The notes under the pieces are model-generated. The model was not told the DNA's origin. It saw only the letters and a list, made by a program, of their open reading frames with translations, and did not search any database. A stretch of DNA of 11,636 nucleotides from Methylococcaceae bacterium (lineage in GTDB: Bacteria; Pseudomonadota; Gammaproteobacteria; Methylococcales; Methylomonadaceae), in contig CANKON010000019.1 in the NCBI GenBank assembly GCA_947484105.1, positions 1-11,636 on the forward strand, given 5' to 3'. The position numbers and the translations under genes were made by a program. Positions 1 to 6,532 of the stretch are shown one piece after another; within the stretch, counting starts at the first letter, position 1; every line of letters begins with the position of its first letter.

Positions 1-628
1 ACCACAAATTCAAAAATTTACCAACATTGGCAAACAACCTTACGACGCGCTGATTTCTTCGGACGGACGTTATTACATTGCAGGGTTATTTGGTGAAAAA
101 GGCTTGGCATTGCTCGATTTGTGGCATCCAGAATTAGGCATAAAACGGATTTTAGAAAATTACGGTAAAGACGATGAGCAAATGCCTGTTTATAAAATGC
201 CGCATTTTGAAGGTTGGGCAATGACGAGTGATTATGTTTTTGTGCCTGCGATTGGACGACATGAAGTTTTAGTGGTCGATAAAAAAACGTGGCAACTCGT
301 CAAAACGATTCCTGTTGCTGGGCAACCTGTTTTTGTGATGGCACGACCTGACGGGCGGCAGATTTGGGTCAATTTTGCGATGCCTGATAATTCACAAATT
401 CAAGTGATTGATGCAAGTAAATTAGAAATTGGGGAAACGTTTAGCGCGGGAAAAGCAGCTCTGCATTTTGAATTTACGCCACGCGGTGAACAAGTTTGGA
501 TTGCGTTGCGCGATGATAACGCCGTGGCAATTTATGACACCGATACATTAAAGGAAATAGTGCGTTTGCCAGCTCAAAAACCAAACGGCATTTTCTTTTC
601 GGCACGGGCGCATCGGATTGGAATGTAA
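1..628 (+). CDS. nirF: Heme d1 biosynthesis protein NirF, C-terminal part (5' end outside the window)
   Basis: NirF is a cytochrome-cd1-like beta-propeller protein, usually periplasmic, required for late steps of heme d1 synthesis, the cofactor of nitrite reductase NirS. The reading frame is open from the first full codon at position 2, so the gene enters from upstream. About 208 residues are visible of a family length near 390. Motifs typical of NirF are present: GKQPYDALIS, YYIAGLFGE, VYKMPHFEGWA, GRHEVLVVD, GQPVFVMARPDGRQ, then HFEFTPRGEQVW and the end ARAHRIG. The blade-like repeats (DGR..., VID..., YDTDT) fit a propeller. The catalytic N-terminal half cannot be seen. The stop overlaps the next start (TAATG), indicating translational coupling to the decarboxylase genes. 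The main alternative is the paralog NirN or NirS itself, but the RAHRIG end and the downstream genes favour NirF. Confidence 0.9.
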   Translation, partial: PQIQKFTNIGKQPYDALISSDGRYYIAGLFGEKGLALLDLWHPELGIKRILENYGKDDEQMPVYKMPHFEGWAMTSDYVFVPAIGRHEVLVVDKKTWQLVKTIPVAGQPVFVMARPDGRQIWVNFAMPDNSQIQVIDASKLEIGETFSAGKAALHFEFTPRGEQVWIALRDDNAVAIYDTDTLKEIVRLPAQKPNGIFFSARAHRIGM

Positions 629-1089
629 TGGTGTTGACGACTTTACAAAAGAAATTATTAAACGATTTTCAGCGCAATTTTCCAATTTCAGCAACACCTT
701 TTGCGGAGATTGCGGCAAAATTAAATGTGACTGAAGATGTCGTTTTACAAGCTTTTCAAGAATTAAATGACCGAAATTTTATTAGTCGAATAGGCGCAAT
801 TATTCCGCCAAATCAAATTGGCGTAAGTACATTAGCCGCGATGGCTGTGCCTGCAAATGAATTAGAAAATATCGCCGCAAAAGTCAGTAATTTCAACGAG
901 GTGAATCATAATTATGAGCGCGAGAATACGTTGAATTTGTGGTTTGTCGTGATTGCAAATGACGCAGAACATTTAAACCATGTCATTGCTGAAATTGAAC
1001 AAGAAACAAGTTATAACGTGCGACGTTTTCCGCTTAAAAAAGAATTTTTTATTGATTTGAGTTTTAAAATGGATTTTGAAAATGCTTGA
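628..1089 (+). CDS. nirG: Siroheme decarboxylase subunit, NirG/NirD type (AsnC/Lrp fold)
   Basis: This is a 153-residue protein with an N-terminal winged-helix region (about residues 5-60) and a C-terminal ferredoxin-like ligand domain. It belongs to the NirD/L/G/H-AhbA/B group, which together decarboxylate siroheme to 12,18-didecarboxysiroheme on the way to heme d1. Despite the Lrp-like fold these proteins are enzymes, not known regulators. Recognisable family segments are FPIS..PFAEIA, ISRIGAIIPPNQIG, STLAAMAVP, VNHNYERENTLNLWFVV and the end FFIDLSFKM. The HNYER motif assigns it to the NirD/NirG side of the pair; the ID.SF ending looks more like NirG. The subtype letter is my judgement from memory of the family, and NirD or AhbA is possible. 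Its ATG overlaps the nirF stop by one base, and its end overlaps the next gene. Confidence 0.83.
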   Translation: MVLTTLQKKLLNDFQRNFPISATPFAEIAAKLNVTEDVVLQAFQELNDRNFISRIGAIIPPNQIGVSTLAAMAVPANELENIAAKVSNFNEVNHNYERENTLNLWFVVIANDAEHLNHVIAEIEQETSYNVRRFPLKKEFFIDLSFKMDFENA

Positions 1090-1555
1090 TATGTTGAATC
1101 AAAAATTACTCATGCAACTTTCAGAAGGTTTGCCGATTTGTTCACGTCCGTATTTACAAATTGCAGAAAATTTAAAAATCAGTGAAGCGGAAGTCATTGC
1201 ACGTTTAAAACAATTAAACACAAACGGGATCATTAAACGTTTTGGCGTGATTGTGAAACATTCGACGCTCGGTTATCGCGCTAATGCAATGTGTGTTTGG
1301 CGAATTCCAGAAAATCAAATTGATGACATCGCAGCACATTTACTTAAATTTTCTTTTGTGACGCTGTGTTATCAACGCCCTGCTCTGCCTGATTGGAATT
1401 ACAATTTATACTGTATGATTCACGGCAAGGATAGAAATACGGTTTTAAATCAATTATCAGAACTTAAAAAAATGTGCGGTTTGCAAGCGTTTGAACATGA
1501 AATTTTATTTAGTCGAAAATGTTTTAAACAACGCGGCGCGATTTACCAAAAATAA
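1082..1555 (+). CDS. nirH: Siroheme decarboxylase subunit, NirH/NirL type (AsnC/Lrp fold)
   Basis: This is the second small AsnC/Lrp-fold protein, about 157 residues, partner of the preceding subunit. Family segments are GLPICSRPYLQIAENL (helix-turn-helix region), IIKRFGVIVKHSTLGYRANAMCVW, VTLCYQRPALPDWNYNLYCMIHGKDR and the end FKQRGAIY. The CYQRP and YNL.CMIHG motifs place it on the NirL/NirH side, complementary to the HNYER subunit before it. I chose the ATG at 1082, giving MLDMLNQ..., which overlaps the previous stop by 8 nt. A TTG at 1076 (two extra residues) and an ATG at 1091 are alternatives, and no strong ribosome site separates them. nirD/nirL copies, nirJ and nirE do not follow: the next gene is sufB. 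NirH versus NirL is not certain from sequence alone. Confidence 0.83.
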   Translation: MLDMLNQKLLMQLSEGLPICSRPYLQIAENLKISEAEVIARLKQLNTNGIIKRFGVIVKHSTLGYRANAMCVWRIPENQIDDIAAHLLKFSFVTLCYQRPALPDWNYNLYCMIHGKDRNTVLNQLSELKKMCGLQAFEHEILFSRKCFKQRGAIYQK

Positions 1556-1563
1556 AAACCTAC

Positions 1564-1595
1564 TGCTTTACTCAAGAATTAAAGCACTCTAAAAT
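1564..1595 (+). promoter_or_regulatory. Candidate sigma70 promoter for sufB, with an inverted repeat across the -35 box
   Basis: In the 70-bp gap before sufB there is TTTACT at 1567-1572 and TAAAAT at 1590-1595, 17 bp apart (4/6 and 5/6 to consensus). A 7-bp inverted repeat, TGCTTTA at 1564-1570 and TAAAGCA at 1580-1586 with a 9-nt spacer, covers the -35 box and part of the promoter spacer. It could be an operator or a weak hairpin at the end of the nir unit. It lacks a T-run after it, so it is not a convincing terminator. A modest ribosome site GAGAA (1616-1620) lies 5 nt before the sufB start. Confidence 0.35.
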
Positions 1596-1625
1596 ACTTC
1601 AAAAATAAACATATCGAGAAAATCC

Positions 1626-3074
1626 ATGTCAGAAAGTAACGACGAAATTAACAATCTTTTAAATCAAGAATATAAACAAGGTTTTATCAGTGATATTGAA
1701 GCCGATACGTTTGCACCAGGTTTGAACGAAGATGTAATTGCTCAATTATCGAAAGTCAAAAACGAACCTGAGTTTATGCTTGAGTACCGTTTAAAAGCAT
1801 TTCGTCATTGGCAAAAAATGCCGTCACCTGATTGGGCGCAACTTAAAATTGACCCGATTGATTATCAAGCTATTAGCTACTATTCCGCGCCAAAATCGAA
1901 AGCAAATGCGCCCAAAAGTTTGGATGAAATTGACCCCGAAATTTTAGAAGCCTACAAAAAATTAGGTATTCCGCTTGCTGAACAAGAACAACTTGCGGGA
2001 ATCGCGGTCGATGCAGTATTTGACAGCGTTTCGGTTGCTACGACATTTAAAGGTAAATTGCATGAAGTTGGTGTAATTTTCTGCCCGATTTCGGAAGCGA
2101 TTCGTGATTATCCTGAACTCGTGCAAGAGTATTTAAGTTCAGTGGTTTCAGTCGGTGATAACTTTTTTGCAGCGTTAAATTCAGCCGTTTTTACCGATGG
2201 TTCATTTGTTTATATTCCAAAAGGCGTGCGTTGCCCGATGGAACTTTCGACGTATTTTAGAATTAACGCCAGCAACACGGGACAATTTGAACGCACGTTG
2301 ATTATTGCGGATGAAGGCAGTTATGTTTCATATTTAGAGGGTTGCTCTGCACCGCAACGTGATGAAAACCAACTCCACGCTGCCGTTGTTGAATTGGTCA
2401 TTTTAAAAGACGCGCAAATCAAATACTCGACCGTGCAAAATTGGTATCCAGGCGACAAAGAGGGCAAAGGCGGCATTTATAATTTCGTCACGAAACGCGC
2501 ATATTGCAAAGGCGACAATTCAAAAGTGTCATGGACGCAAGTGGAAACGGGTTCGGCAATTACTTGGAAATATCCAAGCTGTATTTTGAAAGGTGATAAT
2601 TCGGTTGGTGAATTTTATTCGGTCGCCGTGACGAACAATTTGCAACAAGCCGACACAGGCACAAAAATGATTCATGTCGGCAAAAACACCAAAAGCACCA
2701 TCATTTCAAAAGGCATTTCAGCGGGCAAAGCGCAAAATACTTATCGTGGTTTGGTGAAAATTTCCAGCAAAGCCGAAAACGCCCGAAATTACACGCAATG
2801 TGATTCGCTACTCGTTGGCGATAAATGCGGCGCACACACGTTTCCGTATGTTGAAGTGCGTAATTCGTCAGCACAAATCGAACATGAAGCAACGACTTCT
2901 AAAATTAGCGAAGACCAATTATTTTTCTGTCAACAACGCGGTTTATCTGCTGAAGATGCGGTGTCGATGATTGTGAACGGTTTTTGTAAGCAAGTTTTCA
3001 AAGAATTACCGATGGAATTTGCAGTTGAAGCGCAGGCATTGTTGGGATTGAGTTTAGAAGGTTCGGTGGGGTAA
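1626..3074 (+). CDS. sufB: Fe-S cluster scaffold protein SufB
   Basis: SufB is the main scaffold of the SufBC2D complex, where sulfur and iron are assembled into a cluster in the cytosol. The product has 482 residues, close to the roughly 495 of Escherichia coli SufB. The C-terminal beta-helix core is highly conserved: [59 protein letters not shown] cut into its usual blocks, [19 protein letters not shown] and EHEATTSKI. By counting, Cys392, His420 and Glu421 correspond to E. coli Cys405, His433 and Glu434, the residues implicated in cluster assembly, so the protein looks functional. It starts at the ATG after a GAGAA ribosome site. Unusually, sufC does not follow; a MAPEG gene starts 4 nt after the stop and sufC begins about 1.45 kb later. 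Confidence 0.97.
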   Translation: MSESNDEINNLLNQEYKQGFISDIEADTFAPGLNEDVIAQLSKVKNEPEFMLEYRLKAFRHWQKMPSPDWAQLKIDPIDYQAISYYSAPKSKANAPKSLDEIDPEILEAYKKLGIPLAEQEQLAGIAVDAVFDSVSVATTFKGKLHEVGVIFCPISEAIRDYPELVQEYLSSVVSVGDNFFAALNSAVFTDGSFVYIPKGVRCPMELSTYFRINASNTGQFERTLIIADEGSYVSYLEGCSAPQRDENQLHAAVVELVILKDAQIKYSTVQNWYPGDKEGKGGIYNFVTKRAYCKGDNSKVSWTQVETGSAITWKYPSCILKGDNSVGEFYSVAVTNNLQQADTGTKMIHVGKNTKSTIISKGISAGKAQNTYRGLVKISSKAENARNYTQCDSLLVGDKCGAHTFPYVEVRNSSAQIEHEATTSKISEDQLFFCQQRGLSAEDAVSMIVNGFCKQVFKELPMEFAVEAQALLGLSLEGSVG

Positions 3075-3078
3075 TAGA

Positions 3079-3465
3079 ATGATGTACATTACGCCTTTTT
3101 ATGCAGCATTTTTAGGATTGGGATTTGTCACACTGAGTATATTAACTTTGCGATTACGTCGTAAATTTAAAATTCCTTTGGGAGATGGCGGAAATAAACA
3201 ACTGCTTCGAGCAATTCGAGTACATTCTAATTTTGCAGAATATGTTCCATTTTCTGTAATACTCATTTTCATGACTGAATTACAAAACGCACCTAGTTTT
3301 TTAGTTCATCTACTTGGTAGTTGCTTGTTAATAGGTAGATTGTCACACGCATGGGGAGTTAGTCAGAATATCGAAAATTACAACTTTAGGATTTTTGGTA
3401 TGGCGATGACATTCACTACCCTTGTCACTTCATCAATTTATTTAATTTTTTCTTACCTAAAATGA
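3079..3465 (+). CDS. MAPEG-family membrane protein
   Basis: This is a 128-residue, strongly hydrophobic protein with about four predicted membrane helices (roughly residues 5-24, 52-68, 73-90 and 105-125). The conserved signature RAIRVHSNFAEYVPF (about residues 44-58) and the later LLIGRLSHAWG and FRIFGMAMTF segments are typical of bacterial MAPEG proteins (relatives of microsomal glutathione transferase; the YecN-like group). Family members may conjugate glutathione, but the bacterial substrates are mostly unknown, so I assign no reaction. The start lies 4 nt after the sufB stop; a second ATG is at 3082. The stop overlaps the carbonic anhydrase start by 4 nt (ATGA), so the two are likely cotranslated. 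Codon choice looks different from the neighbours, with several ATA isoleucines where sufB uses almost only ATT/ATC, which hints at separate ancestry. Confidence 0.9.
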   Translation: MMYITPFYAAFLGLGFVTLSILTLRLRRKFKIPLGDGGNKQLLRAIRVHSNFAEYVPFSVILIFMTELQNAPSFLVHLLGSCLLIGRLSHAWGVSQNIENYNFRIFGMAMTFTTLVTSSIYLIFSYLK

Positions 3466-4088
3466 AAACGCTTACCAAAGAATTACAAGCCACAATCACA
3501 CCTGAAATGGCGTTGAATTTGTTGAAAGAAGGCAATCATCGTTTCATGAACAATTTGAAAGCGAATCGTAATTTGCTCGAACAAGCCAACGAAACGTCAG
3601 ATGGTCAGCATCCGTTTGCCATTATTTTGAGCTGCATTGATTCGCGCACGTCGGCGGAGCTGATTTTTGATCAAGGTTTAGGCGATATTTTTAGCGTGCG
3701 AATTGCAGGAAATATCATCAACGAAGACATTTTAGGTAGCATGGAATTTGCCTGCAAAGTCGCAGGCGCAAAAATTATCGCTGTTTTAGGTCACACCAAA
3801 TGTGGCGCGGTAAAAGGCGCGTGCGACCATGTTGAAATGGGGAATTTAACGGCATTACTTTCCAAAATCCAACCTGCCGTTTATGACGAACAAACCGAAT
3901 TGGAAAATCGAAATTCAAGTAACGATGAATTCGTTGAAAAAGTCTCCGTTATCAATGTGAAACGAACGGTTCACGCCATCGTCGAACGCAGTCCAATTTT
4001 GAAAGAAATGCTTACAAACGGCGAGATTAAACTCGTTGGTGGAGTTCATGAATTGGTAACAGGCGAAGTGACCTTTTACGAAAATTGA
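3462..4088 (+). CDS. Beta-class carbonic anhydrase
   Basis: This enzyme interconverts CO2 and bicarbonate using zinc, in the cytosol. The 208 residues match the compact bacterial beta class. The zinc and catalytic motifs are intact: SCIDSRT (Cys58, Asp60, Arg62) and GHTKCGAV (His111, Cys114). Other family blocks are NHRFM near residue 25, LGDIFSVRIAGN near 73-84, and the C-terminal GEIKLVGGVHELVTGEVTFY. No signal peptide is visible. The ATG overlaps the MAPEG stop (ATGA). Immediately after its own stop comes the frameshifted tail of a bestrophin-type channel gene, with homology beginning within a few bases of the stop. Its place between sufB and sufC is not a usual suf arrangement. The inserted genes may simply be co-transcribed passengers. 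Confidence 0.95.
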   Translation: MKTLTKELQATITPEMALNLLKEGNHRFMNNLKANRNLLEQANETSDGQHPFAIILSCIDSRTSAELIFDQGLGDIFSVRIAGNIINEDILGSMEFACKVAGAKIIAVLGHTKCGAVKGACDHVEMGNLTALLSKIQPAVYDEQTELENRNSSNDEFVEKVSVINVKRTVHAIVERSPILKEMLTNGEIKLVGGVHELVTGEVTFYEN

Positions 4089-4089
4089 G

Positions 4090-4495
4090 AATGCGAGCCC
4101 ACTTTTTGTGACGCATAAAATCGCGGCATTACTCGAACAAGCGCGAGTTAAACAACAGTTCGATTTATTTACCTTTGCAGAATTTGAAAAAAAATGCGCT
4201 GCGTTAATTGACAGCATTGGTGGAAATGAACGGATTTTAAAAACGCTGATGCCGCTGGTTTATGCAATTAAAGTTCGACGTTTTAATTTATTTGTTGTTA
4301 TTACCTTTTTCGTTAATCGACACAGCACAAATAATGTCGCCATTTATTGCGGTTTTGGTGGCTTATCCGTTGTTATCGCTCGATAGAATTGGAGTTGAAT
4401 TACAAAATCCGTTTGCGATAAGCAATTTAAGCCATTTGCCATTAGATTTAATTTGCAACACAATCAAAAGCAATGCGTTAGCATTAAAAAAATAG
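4090..4495 (+). pseudogene. Bestrophin-family (RFP-TM) channel, 5'-truncated and frameshifted remnant
   Basis: Two overlapping frames together give the C-terminal half of a bacterial bestrophin (YneE/UPF0187-like anion channel; normal length near 300 residues). The first frame (open from 4072, possible GTG at 4108) carries SPLFVTHKIAALLEQA, FAEFEKKCAALID and GGNERILKTLMPLVYAIKVRR. The second frame (about 4275-4495) continues with IYLLLLPFSLIDT, AYPLLSLDRIGVELQNPF and HLPLDLICNTIKSNALALKK, which is the usual family C-terminus up to the TAG stop. The switch needs one base to be skipped near the T-rich stretch 4275-4295, for example one extra T in CGTTTT. The N-terminal half, with most of the membrane region, is missing: the match starts at the end of the carbonic anhydrase gene. 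Truncation plus frameshift indicate a dead gene. A sequencing error could explain the shift but not the missing half. The assignment rests on motif recognition, not a search. Confidence 0.72.
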
Positions 4496-4507
4496 ACATT
4501 TTATAAA
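4478..4507 (+). promoter_or_regulatory. Weak candidate promoter before sufC
   Basis: TTAGCA (4478-4483) and TATAAA (4502-4507) are separated by 18 bp, 4/6 and 5/6 matches to the sigma70 boxes. The would-be -10 lies only 17 nt before the sufC ATG, so a transcript from here would have almost no leader and would start close to or inside the weak GGA ribosome site at 4516-4518. The AT-rich composition makes chance matches likely. If real, it would let sufCD be expressed independently of the inserted genes. Confidence 0.2.
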
Positions 4508-4524
4508 AAACTACTGGAACACAA

Positions 4525-5268
4525 ATGCTAAAAATCAAAGACTTAACTGTCAACGTTGGAACAAAAGAAATTCTTAAAGGTTTGAATTTAAACGTTAACG
4601 CTGGTGAAATCCACGCCATCATGGGACCAAACGGCGCAGGTAAAAGTACGCTTTCGCACGTTTTATCGGGTAAATCAGGTTACGAAGTGACGGGCGGTTC
4701 AATCACTTACAACGACAAAAATTTACTCGAAATGCCTGCTGAAATCCGCGCTCGTGAAGGCGTATTTTTGGCGTTTCAATATCCTGTTGAAATCGCAGGT
4801 GTAACGAACGTTTATTTGTTGAAAGCCGCATTAAACGCGGTTCGCAAACACAAAGGTTTGAGCGAAGTCGATGCGATGGATTTTTTAACACTCGTGAAAG
4901 CGAAAACAAAAGCACTCGATATGGACGAAAAATTCTTATATCGCGCGGTGAACGAAGGTTTTTCAGGCGGAGAAAAGAAACGGAACGAAATTTTACAAAT
5001 GGCAATGCTAGAGCCGCAACTTTGTATCTTGGATGAAACAGACTCGGGGTTAGATATTGATGCCTTGCGAATTGTCGCCGACGGCGTGAACGCATTACGT
5101 TCACCTGACCGCGCGTTTATTATGGTGACGCATTACCAACGCTTGCTCGATTACATCAAACCCGATTTTGTTCACGTTTTGGCGGACGGAAAAATTGTGA
5201 AATCAGGTGGCGCGGAGTTGGCGTTGGAACTTGAAGAAAAAGGTTACGGTTGGTTGGAGCAAGCATGA
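4525..5268 (+). CDS. sufC: Fe-S assembly ATPase SufC
   Basis: SufC is the ABC-type ATPase of the SufBC2D complex; ATP-driven dimerisation reshapes SufB-SufD for cluster assembly. It is cytosolic and not a transporter. The 247 residues match the family length. Walker A is GPNGAGKST (residues 34-42), the Q-loop is FQYPVE (about 84-89), the SufC-type signature is FSGGEKKRNE (146-155), Walker B is LCILDETDSGLD (166-177, Asp170 and Glu171), and the switch histidine is His203 in VTHYQR. Everything needed for ATP hydrolysis is present. A weak GGA ribosome site precedes the ATG. The stop codon overlaps the sufD start (ATGA). It is separated from sufB by the MAPEG, carbonic anhydrase and bestrophin-remnant stretch. 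Confidence 0.97.
   Translation: MLKIKDLTVNVGTKEILKGLNLNVNAGEIHAIMGPNGAGKSTLSHVLSGKSGYEVTGGSITYNDKNLLEMPAEIRAREGVFLAFQYPVEIAGVTNVYLLKAALNAVRKHKGLSEVDAMDFLTLVKAKTKALDMDEKFLYRAVNEGFSGGEKKRNEILQMAMLEPQLCILDETDSGLDIDALRIVADGVNALRSPDRAFIMVTHYQRLLDYIKPDFVHVLADGKIVKSGGAELALELEEKGYGWLEQA
5256..5259 (+). promoter_or_regulatory. Ribosome binding site deciding the sufD start
   Basis: GGAG, inside the sufC 3' end, lies 5 nt before the ATG at 5265. It supports that ATG over the upstream in-frame TTG at 5250, which would add five residues and has no comparable site. Confidence 0.6.
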
Positions 5269-6464
5269 GCATTTCATGGTTAAACGACATTCGCAGCCAA
5301 GCCGCCGCGCAATTTGAAACAACAGGTTTTCCCGCATCGAATTTAGAAGATTGGCGTTATACCAACGTTTCAGCAATGGCTAAAAAAGAATTTTCAATTG
5401 CAAAATTTGTTGAAGACGTGGATTTTGATGCAATTGAAAGCGGTAGCGCATTTCATTTTGTGTTTGTTGATGGTTATTTTCGTGAGGAATTATCGAATTT
5501 ACCCGAATCGATTACGGTTTGTTCAATAAATGAAGCGATTGAAAAACACGCGGATTTATTGCAATCCCGATTTAATCAAGCAATTAACCAAACTCACGGT
5601 TTTATTGATTTCAACACCGCAAATTTTACTGACGGCGTTTTTTTGCATCTTGCTGAAAATGTAGTTTTAGAAAAACCTTTGCAAATTATTCATATCGCTA
5701 CACAAGCCGCGATTTTGCCGACTCGACACGTTGTAATTTTGGACAAAAATACAAAAGCAACGTTGATTGAAATGTTTGTTAGTCCCGAAAAACACGCTTA
5801 TTTAACCGATTCTGTTGCGGAAATTTTTGTGGGTGAAAATGCTGATTTGACGCTTTACAAAGTCCAACAAGAAGGCGAAAACGCTTACCATTTTGGCGGC
5901 ACTTACGTTCAGCAAGAAAAACACGCACGTTTTACGCATCACAATTTTGCGTTGGGAAGTTTGTTAGCGCGTAGCGATATTGTCAGCGATTTAAAAACGG
6001 CTGCCGAATGCGAATTAAATGGGCTTTTTTTAGGTTCTGGCAAACAACATCTCGACAATTTAACACGCATCAATCACCTCGAATCGCACGGCATTAGCCG
6101 CGAATTTTACAAAGGAATTTTGAACGACCAAGCGAAAGGTGTTTTTCAAGGTCGAATTGTCGTCGCTGAAAACGCACAGAAAATTGATTCTAAAATGAAT
6201 AATCGCAATTTGTTGTTATCGAATGAAGCCGAAGTGGATACAAAACCGCAACTCGAAATTTACGCCGACGATGTGAAATGCGCTCATGGCGTAACGGTCG
6301 GGCAGTTAGACGAAAAATCGATTTTTTATTTGCAATCACGCGGCATCGACGAAGATACCGCAAAACATATTTTGACGTTTGCGTTTGCGAATGAAATGGT
6401 TGAGAAAGTGACATTTGAACCACTGAAAGCACTGCTACAGAATGGTAATAAATTAAATTTTTGA
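5265..6464 (+). CDS. sufD: Fe-S cluster assembly protein SufD
   Basis: SufD is the SufB paralog that pairs with it and with two SufC subunits and is needed for iron acquisition by the complex. The chosen ATG gives 399 residues, slightly shorter than E. coli SufD (about 423). The N-terminus holds a conserved LEDWRYTNVS segment; the C-terminal half has the beta-helix core with SKMNNRNLLLSNEAEVDTKP and DDVKCAHGVTVGQLDE. His341 in CAHG corresponds by motif to E. coli His360, implicated in cluster assembly. The end TAKHILTFAFANEMVEKV is typical. Divergence from SufB is high, as usual. The gene closes the plus-strand unit: an A/T-flanked hairpin follows 21 nt after the stop, and no sufS or sufE comes next. 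Confidence 0.95.
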   Translation: MSISWLNDIRSQAAAQFETTGFPASNLEDWRYTNVSAMAKKEFSIAKFVEDVDFDAIESGSAFHFVFVDGYFREELSNLPESITVCSINEAIEKHADLLQSRFNQAINQTHGFIDFNTANFTDGVFLHLAENVVLEKPLQIIHIATQAAILPTRHVVILDKNTKATLIEMFVSPEKHAYLTDSVAEIFVGENADLTLYKVQQEGENAYHFGGTYVQQEKHARFTHHNFALGSLLARSDIVSDLKTAAECELNGLFLGSGKQHLDNLTRINHLESHGISREFYKGILNDQAKGVFQGRIVVAENAQKIDSKMNNRNLLLSNEAEVDTKPQLEIYADDVKCAHGVTVGQLDEKSIFYLQSRGIDEDTAKHILTFAFANEMVEKVTFEPLKALLQNGNKLNF

Positions 6465-6485
6465 ATACCCGTCCAGCTAAATAAC

Positions 6486-6519
6486 AAAAAGGCGCAAGGT
6501 TTGCACCTTGCGCCTTTTT
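6486..6519. terminator. Bidirectional rho-independent terminator between sufD and oadB
   Basis: A perfect 15-bp inverted repeat has arms AAAAAGGCGCAAGGT (6486-6500) and ACCTTGCGCCTTTTT (6505-6519) and a TTGC loop. The core is GC-rich, with an A-run on one side and a T-run on the other, so the RNA from either strand forms a hairpin followed by U residues. It sits 21 nt after the sufD stop and 13 nt after the oadB stop on the other strand, the expected place for a shared terminator of convergent operons. Confidence 0.93.
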
Positions 6520-6532
6520 ATTTTGAGAAGAA

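Noticed and set aside
628..1555. A pair of AsnC/Lrp transcription regulators
   Set aside because: The HNYER and CYQRP motifs and the position after nirF identify siroheme decarboxylase subunits, which share the fold but are enzymes.
1556..1563. IscR-type half site AAAACC before sufB
   Set aside because: Only a few bases match and the required second half is not at the right spacing.
4108..4386. A separate small hypothetical gene of 92 codons after the carbonic anhydrase
   Set aside because: Its first two thirds read as bestrophin sequence, which continues in the next frame over; the last third is out-of-frame translation of the same remnant.
4703..5104. Open frame of 133 codons on the minus strand
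   Set aside because: It is antisense to sufC, rich in Arg/Leu/Ser in the manner of reverse frames, with no recognisable motif or ribosome site.
5250..5264. TTG start for sufD adding five residues
   Set aside because: The ATG at 5265 has GGAG at the right distance and makes the usual ATGA overlap with sufC.
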